Shown piece by piece: positions 7,542-15,980 of a stretch of DNA of 34,196 nt. A program made the position numbers and the translations under genes. Origin of the DNA: an uncultured Clostridia bacterium (GTDB lineage: Bacteria; Bacillota; Clostridia; Oscillospirales; Acutalibacteraceae); contig CALFPM010000087.1 of NCBI GenBank assembly GCA_937919155.1, positions 1-34,196 of the forward strand. Direction: 5' to 3'. The notes under the pieces were generated by a model. It saw nothing but the letters and a program-made list of their open reading frames with translations. It was not told the DNA's origin and made no database searches. The stretch's first letter is position 1, and each line of letters starts with the position of its first letter.

Positions 7542-7569
7542 CTTGATTATGAATTTATCATAAATCAAG
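7542..7569 (+). promoter_or_regulatory. Intercistronic hairpin ahead of the leucine-rich repeat gene
   Basis: CTTGATTATGA (7542-7552) pairs with TCATAAATCAAG (7558-7569) with one bulge. It lies between the stop codon and the GGGAGG ribosome binding site and has no T run, so it may stabilise or separate the mRNA segments rather than terminate transcription. Confidence 0.5.
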
Positions 7570-7581
7570 GGAGGTTATTCA

Positions 7582-10500
7582 ATGAAAAAACTTATTAAAA
7601 AATTATTGATAGTGACCGTTGTTGTGGCTATGGTTGTTACTGCAATGCCACTTAGCGGAATTGAATTTGAAGAAATCACAAAGCTTTTCACAATAGAAAG
7701 TGAAGCGGCAGCAATAGTCATGTCGGATGTTAAGTTTGAAGGATTATACTATTACCGTGATATTTCCGGCGAGGAAGATTTTATCGAAGATGGAAACACT
7801 ATTGAATCGGGTTCCGAAATCGTTAAGTATATGGGCAGCGAAGAAAATGTTGTTATTCCCTCTGAACTCGGCGGCAAGCCTGTTGTTTCAATCAATCACG
7901 AAGCTTTCTGTCCCGACACCCTTACTGCATCGGAAATTAACAGCAATAAATATAATTCCGATTATCTTTATGTTGAAAACACAGACTGTGCTCTGATTAA
8001 AAGCGTTACCATTCCCGAAACCGTATATTATATCGGCTGCGATGTTTTCAAAAACTGCACCTCGCTTGAAAAGGTTGAGTTTATAGGCGAAGGCATCGGT
8101 TGGATTGACGAAAGTGCTTTTGAAAACACTGCCCTTACCGAAATTGATATCCCGCGGACTCTCAAGGGAATAGGCTACGGATGCTTTAAAATGACAGAGA
8201 TAACCGATATTGTTTTCGGTAAGAATGATGATAATTATTTCGAGCCTTTTTGGGGTGCTTTTGAGGGTTCAAAAATCAAAACCGTAACCTTCAAAAGCGA
8301 CGGAATACTGATTGATCATTTTGCATTCAACGGAAGCAATATTGAAACCATTATATTTGAAGGCAGTGTTGAGAAATTTCACAAGAATGCTTTGTCTTCC
8401 AAAAACAATCCCGTTCAGGAAATCATTTTCAAATCAACATATCCTGCCGATGCGGCAAGAATGCTCATTCTTGATTACGGTTATAATTGTTATAATTACC
8501 CCGATTATGTATGTTTTTCGAAAAAAATACCCGCCGACAGTGAAACAATCATGACTGATGAATACTCTTGTATTGTTAAAGATAATTACGCAACAATAAT
8601 TGATTATTTCGGCACGAGCGGTGTTGTTGAAATACCCGAAACCATTAACGGCTATACCGTTAACAGAATCAGCGATACAGCATTTATGAATTTCAGTCAT
8701 TACGATGAAGCAAATGACGAAACGGTTCTTCTGACATCCGTTAAAATTCCTTCAACCGTTAAAGAAATCGGAGGTTATGCATTTGCAAAAAACAGCAGTC
8801 TCTCAACCGTTGAATTTGAATCGGGACTTGAGAAAATCGGTGTATCCGCTTTTCAGGACTGCGAAAAGCTTTATCATATCAATCTTCCCGATACAGTCAG
8901 CGAAATCGGAGAATACTGCTTTGCAAACAGCCGTTTGTTCACCTTCAATGCAACAGGAATCAGAAAAATCGGTGCAAACGCCTTCGAAAAGTGCGAAGTG
9001 CTCACCACCGTTGTTCTTTCCGATGAGATGGAAAGCATCGGCACCTATGCTTTCAGCGAATGTAGGCAGCTCGGAAGCATTACCGTTCCCGAAGGCATAA
9101 CCGTTATCAAACCTTACACCTTTAATCTTTGCACAAGACTTTCAACAGTTAACCTGCCCGAAAGCATAAAAGAAATCGGCGAATCCGCTTTCTATTGGGC
9201 AAGCGGTCTGCATACGGTTACAAACACAAAATTCATCGAAACTCTCGGCAAAAATGCATTCTACAATGCCTCGCACCTTGAAAATTTCGATTTTTCATCC
9301 GTCAAGGGTGAAATTCCCGATTATTGCTTTTATGAGAACAGCTTTCACGGCAAGACGGTTGTTATTCCGTCAACGGTTGAAAGAATCGGTACCGCCGCAT
9401 TCAAGGAAAGCGAAATGTCGGGACTTGTTATCAGTGAAGGAGTCAAAGAAATCGGAGCGGCCGCATTTGAGAGCATTGATTGGCTGAAAGAGGTCAGCAT
9501 TCCCTCCTCGGTTGAGGTAATCTCAAGGCGTTGTTTCTACGGTTGTCCTATCACAAAGCTTGAACTTAATGAAGGACTCAAAAAAATATGCGAATATGCG
9601 TTCGGATACGCAAAACTTGAAGAGCTTACAATTCCCGAATCGGTAGAAGAAATTCAGGATCTGATCTTATACAACGGCAAAGTTCAGGTTCTGAACTTTA
9701 ACGCCGTAAATTGCACATATACAGGCGAATCGGACTATGAGCCTATGTTTTTCTGGAATGTTTTTGAAGTAAACATCGGCAACAAGGTTGAAAGTCTGCC
9801 TGACTTTTTCCTTTACGAAACTGCAATCAGCAAGCTTACCGTTCCCGAAAATGTTAAGAGCATAGGCAAATATGCCTTTGCGGGCTGTGAAAAGCTTACA
9901 GAGGTTCACCTTCCTGATACTCTTGAAGTTCTCGGCAATCATGCATTTAGAAGCTGCACCGTACTCACAGAATTTACAATCCCGAAAAATCTTAAGGTTT
10001 ATTACGCAGGTGTTCTGGAAAGCTGTATAAACCTCGAAACAATCAATTATAATGCGATAAACTGCGATATTAAAACTATCACGGGTTCCGCCACTTCGTT
10101 GCCTTATTCTCCCTTCGCATCGAACACCCTCAAGTCTCTTAAATATTTCAATATCGACAATAGTGTTGAAAGCATACCTGACTATCTTTGTTCAGGTCTT
10201 ACCAATGTTGAGCAAATCACCATTCCCTCCGCGGTAATCAACATCGGCACTGCATCATTCTACAAATGTGCTTTTACAGAAATCGAACTTCCTTCAAAAC
10301 TTGAAAGTATCGGCGAATATGCTTTTTCGGAAACACAGCTCAAGTCAATTGATTTGCCCGAATCCTTACTTATAATCAATCGTTATGCATTCACCAAATG
10401 CCGTAAACTTGAAAGCGTTGATATGAAAAACGGCGTTATTTATTTGGGCGACGATGTATTCAACACCTGTACCGTCCTTAAAACTGTAACTCTTTCGGAA

Positions 10501-11649
10501 AACATAAATACGATTCCCAACGGACTCTTCAGATATTGTGATTCACTTGAAGAAATCTGTATCCCCGATAATGTTGTAAGAATCGGTGAAAACGCATTTC
10601 AATCCTGCGATGCACTTGTCAATGTTCATATGTCACCCAACGTTTCGTATATTGCCGACAAATCATTTTATGATTGCGCTGCACTTAATGAATTTACGTG
10701 GGAATCTGATTCAAAGCTTATAGGTAGACTCGCCTTCGGCAACTGTACAAACCTTAAAGATTTCAACTTTGTAGGCATCGAAAAACTTTATGATAACAGT
10801 TTTAAAAATAGCGGTGTTTCAGTTGTTACCCTTGGTGAAGCTAAAAATGAAGAACTTGCAAAACTTACAGAAATCGAAACACAAAGCTTCATGGACTGCG
10901 ATAACCTTGCAACCCTCGGAATCGGCGGTAATGTTACAACAATCAAAACTCAGGCATTTGCAAACTGCGAAAACCTCGAAACAGCAGTTATCGCAGACAG
11001 CGTAACCGAAATTGCCGAAGATGCTTTTGACGGTTGCGACAAACTCACAATTTATTGTGCTGAAAACTCCTATGCACATTCATATGCACAGACTCAGGGT
11101 ATCAGAGTCAGCACTCTTGTTATCGCACCTATTCCCAATCAGACCTACACAGGATTTGAAATAAAGCCTGAAATCAGCGTTTCTGCATCGGGCGATACCC
11201 TTGATAAAAATATTGACTTCAGCGTATCTTATGCTAACAATATCAATGTTGGCAATGCTGATGTAACCGTTAAGGGTATGGGCGATTTCAGAATGTTTGC
11301 AAGCAGAGCAAAATTCACAATCGTAACAAAGAACATTTCTGCTGCAACCGTTTCTCCCATTGCCGACCAGCCTTATACGGGTTCAGCCGTAACTCCCGAA
11401 ATCACTGTTACAGACGGATTGAAAGTTCTCAGCGAAGGCAAAGATTACACCGTAACTTTCAGTAACAACGTTAACGAAGGAACGGCAACCGCAACAATAA
11501 CGGGCAAAGGCAACTATTCAGGCACAGCAACAACCAATTTCCAAATCTCAAAGGATGCGGAAGAACCCGGATTCTTCGCAAAAATCTTTTCTTCTATAAG
11601 TTCTTTCTTTGCAAGAGTTATTTCATTCTTCGCTTCAATATTTATGTAA
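7582..11649 (+). CDS. Secreted BspA-type leucine-rich repeat protein
   Basis: This protein has 1355 residues. It begins with a signal peptide (M-K-K-L-I-K-K-L-L-I-V-T-V-V-V-A-M-V, cut probably near E-A-A-A at 41-44). From about residue 115 to 1150 it consists of BspA/TpLRR-type repeats with the pattern V-x-I-P-x-x-V-x-x-I-G-x-x-A-F-x-x-C. Two repeats of about 80 residues follow (about 1160-1335), each with Q-T/P-Y-T-G-x...Y-x-N-N and K-G-x-G-x-F/Y, of the MBG/Ig-like type common in gut clostridial surface proteins. There is no LPXTG motif. The end is an aromatic amphipathic tail (F-F-A-K-I-F-S-S-I-S-S-F-F-A-R-V-I-S-F-F). It probably mediates adhesion or binding at the cell surface and is likely controlled by the ECF system upstream. 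Confidence 0.9.
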   Translation: MKKLIKKLLIVTVVVAMVVTAMPLSGIEFEEITKLFTIESEAAAIVMSDVKFEGLYYYRDISGEEDFIEDGNTIESGSEIVKYMGSEENVVIPSELGGKPVVSINHEAFCPDTLTASEINSNKYNSDYLYVENTDCALIKSVTIPETVYYIGCDVFKNCTSLEKVEFIGEGIGWIDESAFENTALTEIDIPRTLKGIGYGCFKMTEITDIVFGKNDDNYFEPFWGAFEGSKIKTVTFKSDGILIDHFAFNGSNIETIIFEGSVEKFHKNALSSKNNPVQEIIFKSTYPADAARMLILDYGYNCYNYPDYVCFSKKIPADSETIMTDEYSCIVKDNYATIIDYFGTSGVVEIPETINGYTVNRISDTAFMNFSHYDEANDETVLLTSVKIPSTVKEIGGYAFAKNSSLSTVEFESGLEKIGVSAFQDCEKLYHINLPDTVSEIGEYCFANSRLFTFNATGIRKIGANAFEKCEVLTTVVLSDEMESIGTYAFSECRQLGSITVPEGITVIKPYTFNLCTRLSTVNLPESIKEIGESAFYWASGLHTVTNTKFIETLGKNAFYNASHLENFDFSSVKGEIPDYCFYENSFHGKTVVIPSTVERIGTAAFKESEMSGLVISEGVKEIGAAAFESIDWLKEVSIPSSVEVISRRCFYGCPITKLELNEGLKKICEYAFGYAKLEELTIPESVEEIQDLILYNGKVQVLNFNAVNCTYTGESDYEPMFFWNVFEVNIGNKVESLPDFFLYETAISKLTVPENVKSIGKYAFAGCEKLTEVHLPDTLEVLGNHAFRSCTVLTEFTIPKNLKVYYAGVLESCINLETINYNAINCDIKTITGSATSLPYSPFASNTLKSLKYFNIDNSVESIPDYLCSGLTNVEQITIPSAVINIGTASFYKCAFTEIELPSKLESIGEYAFSETQLKSIDLPESLLIINRYAFTKCRKLESVDMKNGVIYLGDDVFNTCTVLKTVTLSENINTIPNGLFRYCDSLEEICIPDNVVRIGENAFQSCDALVNVHMSPNVSYIADKSFYDCAALNEFTWESDSKLIGRLAFGNCTNLKDFNFVGIEKLYDNSFKNSGVSVVTLGEAKNEELAKLTEIETQSFMDCDNLATLGIGGNVTTIKTQAFANCENLETAVIADSVTEIAEDAFDGCDKLTIYCAENSYAHSYAQTQGIRVSTLVIAPIPNQTYTGFEIKPEISVSASGDTLDKNIDFSVSYANNINVGNADVTVKGMGDFRMFASRAKFTIVTKNISAATVSPIADQPYTGSAVTPEITVTDGLKVLSEGKDYTVTFSNNVNEGTATATITGKGNYSGTATTNFQISKDAEEPGFFAKIFSSISSFFARVISFFASIFM

Positions 11650-11665
11650 TCAAAGGAGGATTGCT

Positions 11666-12421
11666 ATGAAAAAAATAGAGAAAATTCTTACTGCCGCAGT
11701 AATTGCAACTGTTTCTGCTTTTGTAATCGGTTTTGTAATATGGGCGGCTCTTTCCTTTTTCGGCAATCCTCTTGACAGAAAAAATATCCGAAATATCGCG
11801 GAGCAATACCTTGCCGAGAATTATTCCGAAATGAATCCTACAATTGTTGATATTGATTATTATGACAACTACCTTGGCGGTCCGTATCAGGTTAAGGTTC
11901 ATCTTGAAAAAACGGACAGAACTTTCTGGCTTCATTATTTTTCGTCAGGCGAATTGGATTGGGACACCTATGATTATTCGTTGTATGATGAAAAATACGG
12001 CGAAGAATACTTTGAAGAAGGTCTTTATTCAATAAGAGATAACATCGGCGTTCCCAAAAATGAAAAGCAGAAAGCGGTTATAGCGGTTATCAACTTTGAT
12101 TTTGAAATTCAGAACGGCGGTTTAGCTCAGTATTTAATCAATGAAGAGAATGAGTATATTGAAAAAATCGTTGATTATCTCCGAATGCTCGGTGCAGAAG
12201 AACAAGCAACATTGCTTGAAACGTTCATGACAGAAAACGACATTGAATTCAAATCTGTTGAAACCAACAGCATTGAAGAGAGTATTGAGTTTGAAAAAAG
12301 CAAGCCTTTCAATGAATTCAACGATGCCTATATGGATATTTACATTCCTGATGATGAATATGAACCTTATCTGAATTTTTTGGTAATCAATTATATTCAG
12401 GATAACATTGAGGATTTTTAA
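11666..12421 (+). CDS. Membrane-anchored protein with YfjL-like and DMP19-like (DUF4375) parts
   Basis: The ATG at 11666 follows AAAGGAGG, giving 251 residues; an upstream ATG at 11609 lies in the previous gene. One membrane helix spans about residues 9-31, preceded by positive charges, which predicts the rest lies outside the cell. Residues 38-100 (I-A-E-Q-Y-L-A-E-N-Y, then Y-x-V-K-V-H-L) resemble small YfjL/DUF3139-like secreted proteins. Residues about 131-245 carry a DUF4375/DMP19-like pattern: V-I-N-F-D-F-E-I-Q-N-G-G-L-A-Q-Y-L-I-N, then L-R-M-L-G-A-E-E-Q-A. DMP19 is known as a cytoplasmic DNA mimic, so a surface copy is odd. The gene lies 16 bases behind the leucine-rich repeat gene and is probably co-transcribed. 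Confidence 0.6.
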   Translation: MKKIEKILTAAVIATVSAFVIGFVIWAALSFFGNPLDRKNIRNIAEQYLAENYSEMNPTIVDIDYYDNYLGGPYQVKVHLEKTDRTFWLHYFSSGELDWDTYDYSLYDEKYGEEYFEEGLYSIRDNIGVPKNEKQKAVIAVINFDFEIQNGGLAQYLINEENEYIEKIVDYLRMLGAEEQATLLETFMTENDIEFKSVETNSIEESIEFEKSKPFNEFNDAYMDIYIPDDEYEPYLNFLVINYIQDNIEDF

Positions 12422-12422
12422 A

Positions 12423-12971
12423 ATGAAGAAGATAAAATATGTTGTGACAGCAGTTGCTCTGTTAATGATTACTCTTTTGTTTTCATCCTGTTCAAACTGG
12501 ACTGTTGAACGGTATATCTATGAATATCACCGTGAGAAATATGAAGCAGAGGACTTTTTGCCAAGCGGCTTTGCGAGTTATGACAGTGTTTACTACGATT
12601 ATGACAAGGATATAGTTTTCATATTTGAAACAAATACAATGACGGTTAAAGCGAAATATGACGATTTCTATGTGGCGAAGAAACACGAAGTTGAGCAGAC
12701 TTATAAGTTCCTGACCGAACCGATTGAATCCGATATGCTTAAAGGACACTATGATATTCCCGTAACGGAATTTGAGTATAAAGGCTTTCAGATGCGAGTT
12801 GCCGACGGCGGCGATTATCCCAAAAAGTTCGGCATTGTCGGCTATAACGACGAAACCAAAGAAATAGCATATCTTTGGTTCAATGACCCCGATTTGGATT
12901 TCATTTCGGAACCCGATCAAGATAAAGAGCAGGCAATGATTGAGTTTGTTGAAAATAATTTCAAATTATAA
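12423..12971 (+). CDS. Putative lipoprotein of unknown function
   Basis: The ATG at 12423 (182 residues) follows GAGG nine bases upstream; the stop of the previous gene lies just before it. The N-terminus is a lipoprotein signal: K-K-I-K, a hydrophobic stretch, then L-L-F-S-S-C with Cys23 as the lipidated residue. The -3 residue is Phe, not the usual Leu. The mature part is rich in Tyr, Asp and Glu and has no motif I recognise. It ends the ECF-sigma gene group, closed by the hairpin at 12980-13010. Confidence 0.65.
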   Translation: MKKIKYVVTAVALLMITLLFSSCSNWTVERYIYEYHREKYEAEDFLPSGFASYDSVYYDYDKDIVFIFETNTMTVKAKYDDFYVAKKHEVEQTYKFLTEPIESDMLKGHYDIPVTEFEYKGFQMRVADGGDYPKKFGIVGYNDETKEIAYLWFNDPDLDFISEPDQDKEQAMIEFVENNFKL

Positions 12972-12979
12972 ATTAGAAA

Positions 12980-13018
12980 AGCAGGTAACATTTTTATGAT
13001 GTTGCCTGCTGACTTTTG
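12980..13018 (+). terminator. Terminator of the ECF sigma/LRR operon
   Basis: AGCAGGTAACAT (12980-12991) pairs with ATGTTGCCTGCT (12999-13010), twelve pairs with one G-T wobble. The following T run (TTTT at 13014-13017) is short, so termination may be partial. Confidence 0.75.
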
Positions 13019-13035
13019 AAGATTAAAAAATAATC

Positions 13036-13064
13036 TTGCTTTCTTCTCGTATGATAATTATAAT
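13036..13064 (+). promoter_or_regulatory. Promoter of the small ORF/ABC exporter unit
   Basis: TTGCTT (13036-13041) and TATAAT (13059-13064) are 17 bases apart. The -10 is perfect and the -35 matches at the TTG. AAAAGGAGG at about 13075-13082 follows, ahead of the GTG at 13091. Confidence 0.6.
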
Positions 13065-13090
13065 TATGAGTATAAAAGGAGGTACGCATT

Positions 13091-13216
13091 GTGTTAAATA
13101 AAATTAATACTTCAGAAGGGATCCGCAGTTTTGTTGCGAACTTCGCAAAGCAGAACGACGAGCATAACGTTTATAACGTTGATTCCTCTGAAACGAAACA
13201 AGTGATGTTAATTTGA
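13091..13216 (+). CDS. Small 41-residue protein or peptide of unknown function
   Basis: A GTG start lies eight bases behind AAAAGGAGG and downstream of a clear promoter, and opens a 41-codon frame. The peptide begins M-L-N-K-I-N-T-S-E-G-I-R-S-F and ends S-S-E-T-K-Q-V-M-L-I. It has no Cys, no membrane segment and no motif I know. It lies ahead of an ABC exporter gene with a structured leader between, so it may be an exported peptide or signal precursor, or a leader peptide. No peptide-modifying enzyme is encoded nearby. It could also be the remnant of a longer gene. Its stop codon overlaps an ATG opening a further 17-codon frame. Confidence 0.45.
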   Translation: MLNKINTSEGIRSFVANFAKQNDEHNVYNVDSSETKQVMLI

Positions 13217-13298
13217 TGATTTATAAAGGTGCTGCACGGGGTTTTTCACTCCCGGAGAATGTGTTGTGACCTTTATAATACAGCTTCGGGAAGAAGCT
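13216..13298 (+). promoter_or_regulatory. Structured leader with two hairpins and a short upstream frame
   Basis: TTATAAAGGT (13221-13230) and ACCTTTATAA (13269-13278) form a perfect ten-base inverted repeat. Inside it, CGGGG/TCCCG (13237-13241 and 13250-13254) can pair. A second hairpin follows: AGCTTC (13282-13287) with GAAGCT (13293-13298). A 17-codon frame (MIYKGAARGFSLPENVL, 13216-13269) fills the first hairpin and starts on the stop codon of the 41-residue frame. No known riboswitch class is recognised. It could control the ABC exporter by translation-coupled folding. Confidence 0.5.
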
Positions 13299-13385
13299 TG
13301 ATATGCTGATAAAACCTTGGTGAAAAATCCCTATGCAGATTTAATGCTTAATCTGTATTTAAAAATTTCATCCGAGGTGTTTAGT

Positions 13386-15179
13386 ATGAAAAAAACAAAA
13401 GCAAATAAATCATCAAAAACCAAGTATATTCTTTTCCTTTTAAAGCCTTATTGGAAATACGGTAAAGGGTACATCATTACCATTTTACTTATGTCTGTTG
13501 TACTTCAGCCTATAGCCGCATATCTTACGGCAATTTTACCTCAAAAGGCTATTGATGCTGTTATGAACGATACTCCTCTCAAAGAGGTTATTTTCATAAT
13601 CATCACGTTCACTCTGTTTATTGTTTTGGTTTCTGCACTGGAAAAAGTTATCCAAATGGCATATACCCAAATGACACTCGTAAAGGTCAGCAATAAGATC
13701 AAAAATGATGTCAACCAAAAAGCTCTGTTCACAGATTTCAAGTACTATGACAGTCCCGATTTCTTTGTTAAGTTCATTTTCGCACAGGACAACTATCCTA
13801 TTCATGCTCAGAATGTTGTGATGATTCTTCCCGATGTTCTGCGTGGAATTGCAACGGTAATTGCTATGGTTGCCATTATTGCAACAACGGGTCCTGTTCT
13901 GCTTGGAATTACAGCGTTTTTTGTTATATTGAATGCCATTGCAGGGCTTCCTATCATAAAACCGACAGCAGATTACGAAGTAAGTCTTGCCGATGCATGG
14001 CGCCCGATGGAATATTCAAGCAGGGTTCTGAAAATTAAGGAAAACGCTGCTGAACTGCGTGCATCAGGTGCTGGATTGAAACTTTTAAACTCAATTAATT
14101 CGGCAATGAACAACTTCCAAAAAACATATAAACAGTACATTAAAAAAGTTGCACCTTTCCACCTCTTGCAAGGTGCTGTTTCTCCCATTCAAGCTGCTTG
14201 TATTCTTGCATATATTATATTCTTTGTTATCGCCGGCGATAAATCACAGATAGGATTATATGCATCACTTACCGTAGCTTCAACAGCTTTGGCTTCAAGT
14301 CTGAACGATGCCGCAGGCAGTATAATTCAGATGATTCAATGTATAGCAAACGGTGAAAAAATCGCAGAATTCTTTGAAGCTGAATCGGAAATTGAACCCA
14401 ACAACGATAAAGCTCTGTCTGCTCCCGAAGGAAATTATGAAATTGAATTTAAAAATGTTTCATTCGGATACGATGACACTTCTATGCTGTTCAAAAATTT
14501 CAATCTTCATATAAACCCCGGACAGAGAATAGCTATTGTCGGCGAAAACGGTGCAGGTAAAACAACATTAACCAAACTGTTGTTACGTCTGTACGATGTA
14601 AATAACGGTGAGGTGCTTGTTAACGGAAAGAATATAAAAGATTATGACATTCATCAGTTAAGACTGAATACAGGCGTAGTATTTCAGGACATTCGAGTTC
14701 TTGCAATGAGTCTGCGTGATAATCTGACGGTATATAACGATGTGCCAGACGAGAAATTGTATGAAGTGCTTGACAAACTCGGTTTAAGTGAGGTTCTCAA
14801 GAAAGCAAACGGAATTCTGGACACGATGGTTTCCCGTGAATTTACAGAAGACGGTATCTCTCTTTCCGGCGGTGAAGCACAGAAACTTATGCTTGCAAGA
14901 TTATTTACTGATACTTTCGGAATGCTGATACTTGATGAACCTTCGTCTGCTCTTGACCCGTTGTCTGAAGTTAAACTAATGCAAAATATTCTTGATATAT
15001 CCAACACAGCTACAACGGTTATGATTGCTCACCGTCTTTCAACGGTGCGAGATTTTGATTGTATTTACCATATTGAGAATGGAAAAATCATTGAAAGCGG
15101 AACGCATGATGAGTTGATGGCTAACAAGGGCAAATACTACGAAATGTTTGTCAAGCAAGGCAAAAACTATCAGAACTAA
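13386..15179 (+). CDS. ABC exporter, fused membrane and ATPase half-transporter
   Basis: I chose the ATG at 13386 (597 residues), which follows GAGGTG by six bases; a TTG at 13317 would add 23 residues without a binding site. The N-terminal half has an ABC exporter membrane domain with about six helices. The C-terminal half is an ATPase with Walker A G-E-N-G-A-G-K-T-T (about 385), signature L-S-G-G-E-A-Q-K (about 492), Walker B M-L-I-L-D-E-P (about 515) and the H-loop A-H-R-L-S. It has no N-terminal C39 peptidase domain. It should act as a homodimer pumping a drug, lipid or peptide out of the cell. The substrate is unknown; the small frame at 13091 suggests a peptide. Confidence 0.9.
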   Translation: MKKTKANKSSKTKYILFLLKPYWKYGKGYIITILLMSVVLQPIAAYLTAILPQKAIDAVMNDTPLKEVIFIIITFTLFIVLVSALEKVIQMAYTQMTLVKVSNKIKNDVNQKALFTDFKYYDSPDFFVKFIFAQDNYPIHAQNVVMILPDVLRGIATVIAMVAIIATTGPVLLGITAFFVILNAIAGLPIIKPTADYEVSLADAWRPMEYSSRVLKIKENAAELRASGAGLKLLNSINSAMNNFQKTYKQYIKKVAPFHLLQGAVSPIQAACILAYIIFFVIAGDKSQIGLYASLTVASTALASSLNDAAGSIIQMIQCIANGEKIAEFFEAESEIEPNNDKALSAPEGNYEIEFKNVSFGYDDTSMLFKNFNLHINPGQRIAIVGENGAGKTTLTKLLLRLYDVNNGEVLVNGKNIKDYDIHQLRLNTGVVFQDIRVLAMSLRDNLTVYNDVPDEKLYEVLDKLGLSEVLKKANGILDTMVSREFTEDGISLSGGEAQKLMLARLFTDTFGMLILDEPSSALDPLSEVKLMQNILDISNTATTVMIAHRLSTVRDFDCIYHIENGKIIESGTHDELMANKGKYYEMFVKQGKNYQN

Positions 15180-15216
15180 AGTATTCAAGACAGAATAGGA
15201 TATATTAATTTAAAAG

Positions 15217-15263
15217 AATCCATACAGGCTGATTTAGTAGTCAGTTTGTATGGATTTTCTTTT
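15217..15263 (+). terminator. Terminator of the ABC exporter gene
   Basis: AATCCATACA (15217-15226) pairs perfectly with TGTATGGATT (15247-15256). An inner CTGA/TCAG pair (15229-15232, 15241-15244) extends the stem, and a T-rich tail follows to 15263. The rest of the spacer to 15388 holds nothing I can name. Confidence 0.85.
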
Positions 15264-15388
15264 AATTGTAATGATTTGATGTTTGGAAGCGTTGATATAT
15301 AAGGGCGTTTTTGCGGATTTTTTGAATCTGAATATAAGATGACCTTGAGGGCGAAAAAACGGGGTTTATGCATTACACAACTTAAAAA

Positions 15389-15739
15389 TTACACATAAAG
15401 CAGTTCGGCGAAGGCGATTTCTTCGGCTTGAGCTTTGCAGGTATTCATCAAACCGACCCATTTCATCTGGTCGGTTTCTTTTAATTCTTCGGTCACTCCT
15501 GTGGATTCAGCGAGCTGTGGAATAAGAACATCAAGACGATTTTGGATTGCTTCGTTGACTTCGGCACAATGCTCCTGAAGTTGTTCATGGAGTATCAAAC
15601 GGTTATAGAGAGCAGGTCTGTGGTCACGTAGATAATCACGGCGCATTCTGCCGTATTTACCCAAAGGCGGTGACGGTTTGATTGTCAGGTTCGGAATGTA
15701 ATAATCTCCGACTTTGGTGTAAGTAAGTTTGTTTTCCAT
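15389..15739 (-). CDS. tnpV: TnpV transposon-encoded protein
   Basis: This 116-residue protein has the landmarks of the TnpV family in order: L-T-Y-T-K-V-G-D-Y-Y-I-P-N-L at the start, G-K-Y-G-R-M-R-R-D-Y-L-R-D-H-R-P near residue 30, and E-L-K-E-T-D-Q-M-K-W-V-G-L-M-N then A-E-E-I near the end. TnpV proteins travel on transposons and integrative elements of Clostridia, and their function is not established. The length is complete for the family, and AAAGGATTG precedes the ATG. It stands alone on the minus strand between two rightward genes, with no recombinase or relaxase beside it, so it is a mobile-element fragment or relic. Confidence 0.85.
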   Translation of the reverse strand: MENKLTYTKVGDYYIPNLTIKPSPPLGKYGRMRRDYLRDHRPALYNRLILHEQLQEHCAEVNEAIQNRLDVLIPQLAESTGVTEELKETDQMKWVGLMNTCKAQAEEIAFAELLYV

Positions 15740-15919
15740 AAAATCAATCCTTTCATTACATTATTTTGATTGCGAGATAATATTATAATGTAATTAAGGA
15801 TTTGTGGAGGATGTCGATTATATGTAAAGTTCCTTGTATTAGCGCAGCATCTTTTTTTTACAATTAGTCTATACTTTTTGAGCATAAGAACTCAATTTAT
15901 CCAAACGAAGAAGGAGATG

Positions 15920-15948
15920 TTGAAAAAGATTTTATTCTTTGATAAACT
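15920..15948 (+). promoter_or_regulatory. Candidate promoter of the HEPN-like gene
   Basis: TTGAAA (15920-15925) and TAAACT (15943-15948) are 17 bases apart, 33 bases ahead of the ATG at 15981. The -10 is a partial match. The rest of the spacer 15740-15919 is AT-rich without other recognisable sites. Confidence 0.4.
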
Positions 15949-15980
15949 ATATTTAATAAAAATGACAGAAGGGATAATAA

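Noticed and set aside
15185..15373. A 62-codon leftward frame
   Set aside because: It is the shadow of the ABC exporter terminator region and has no binding site.
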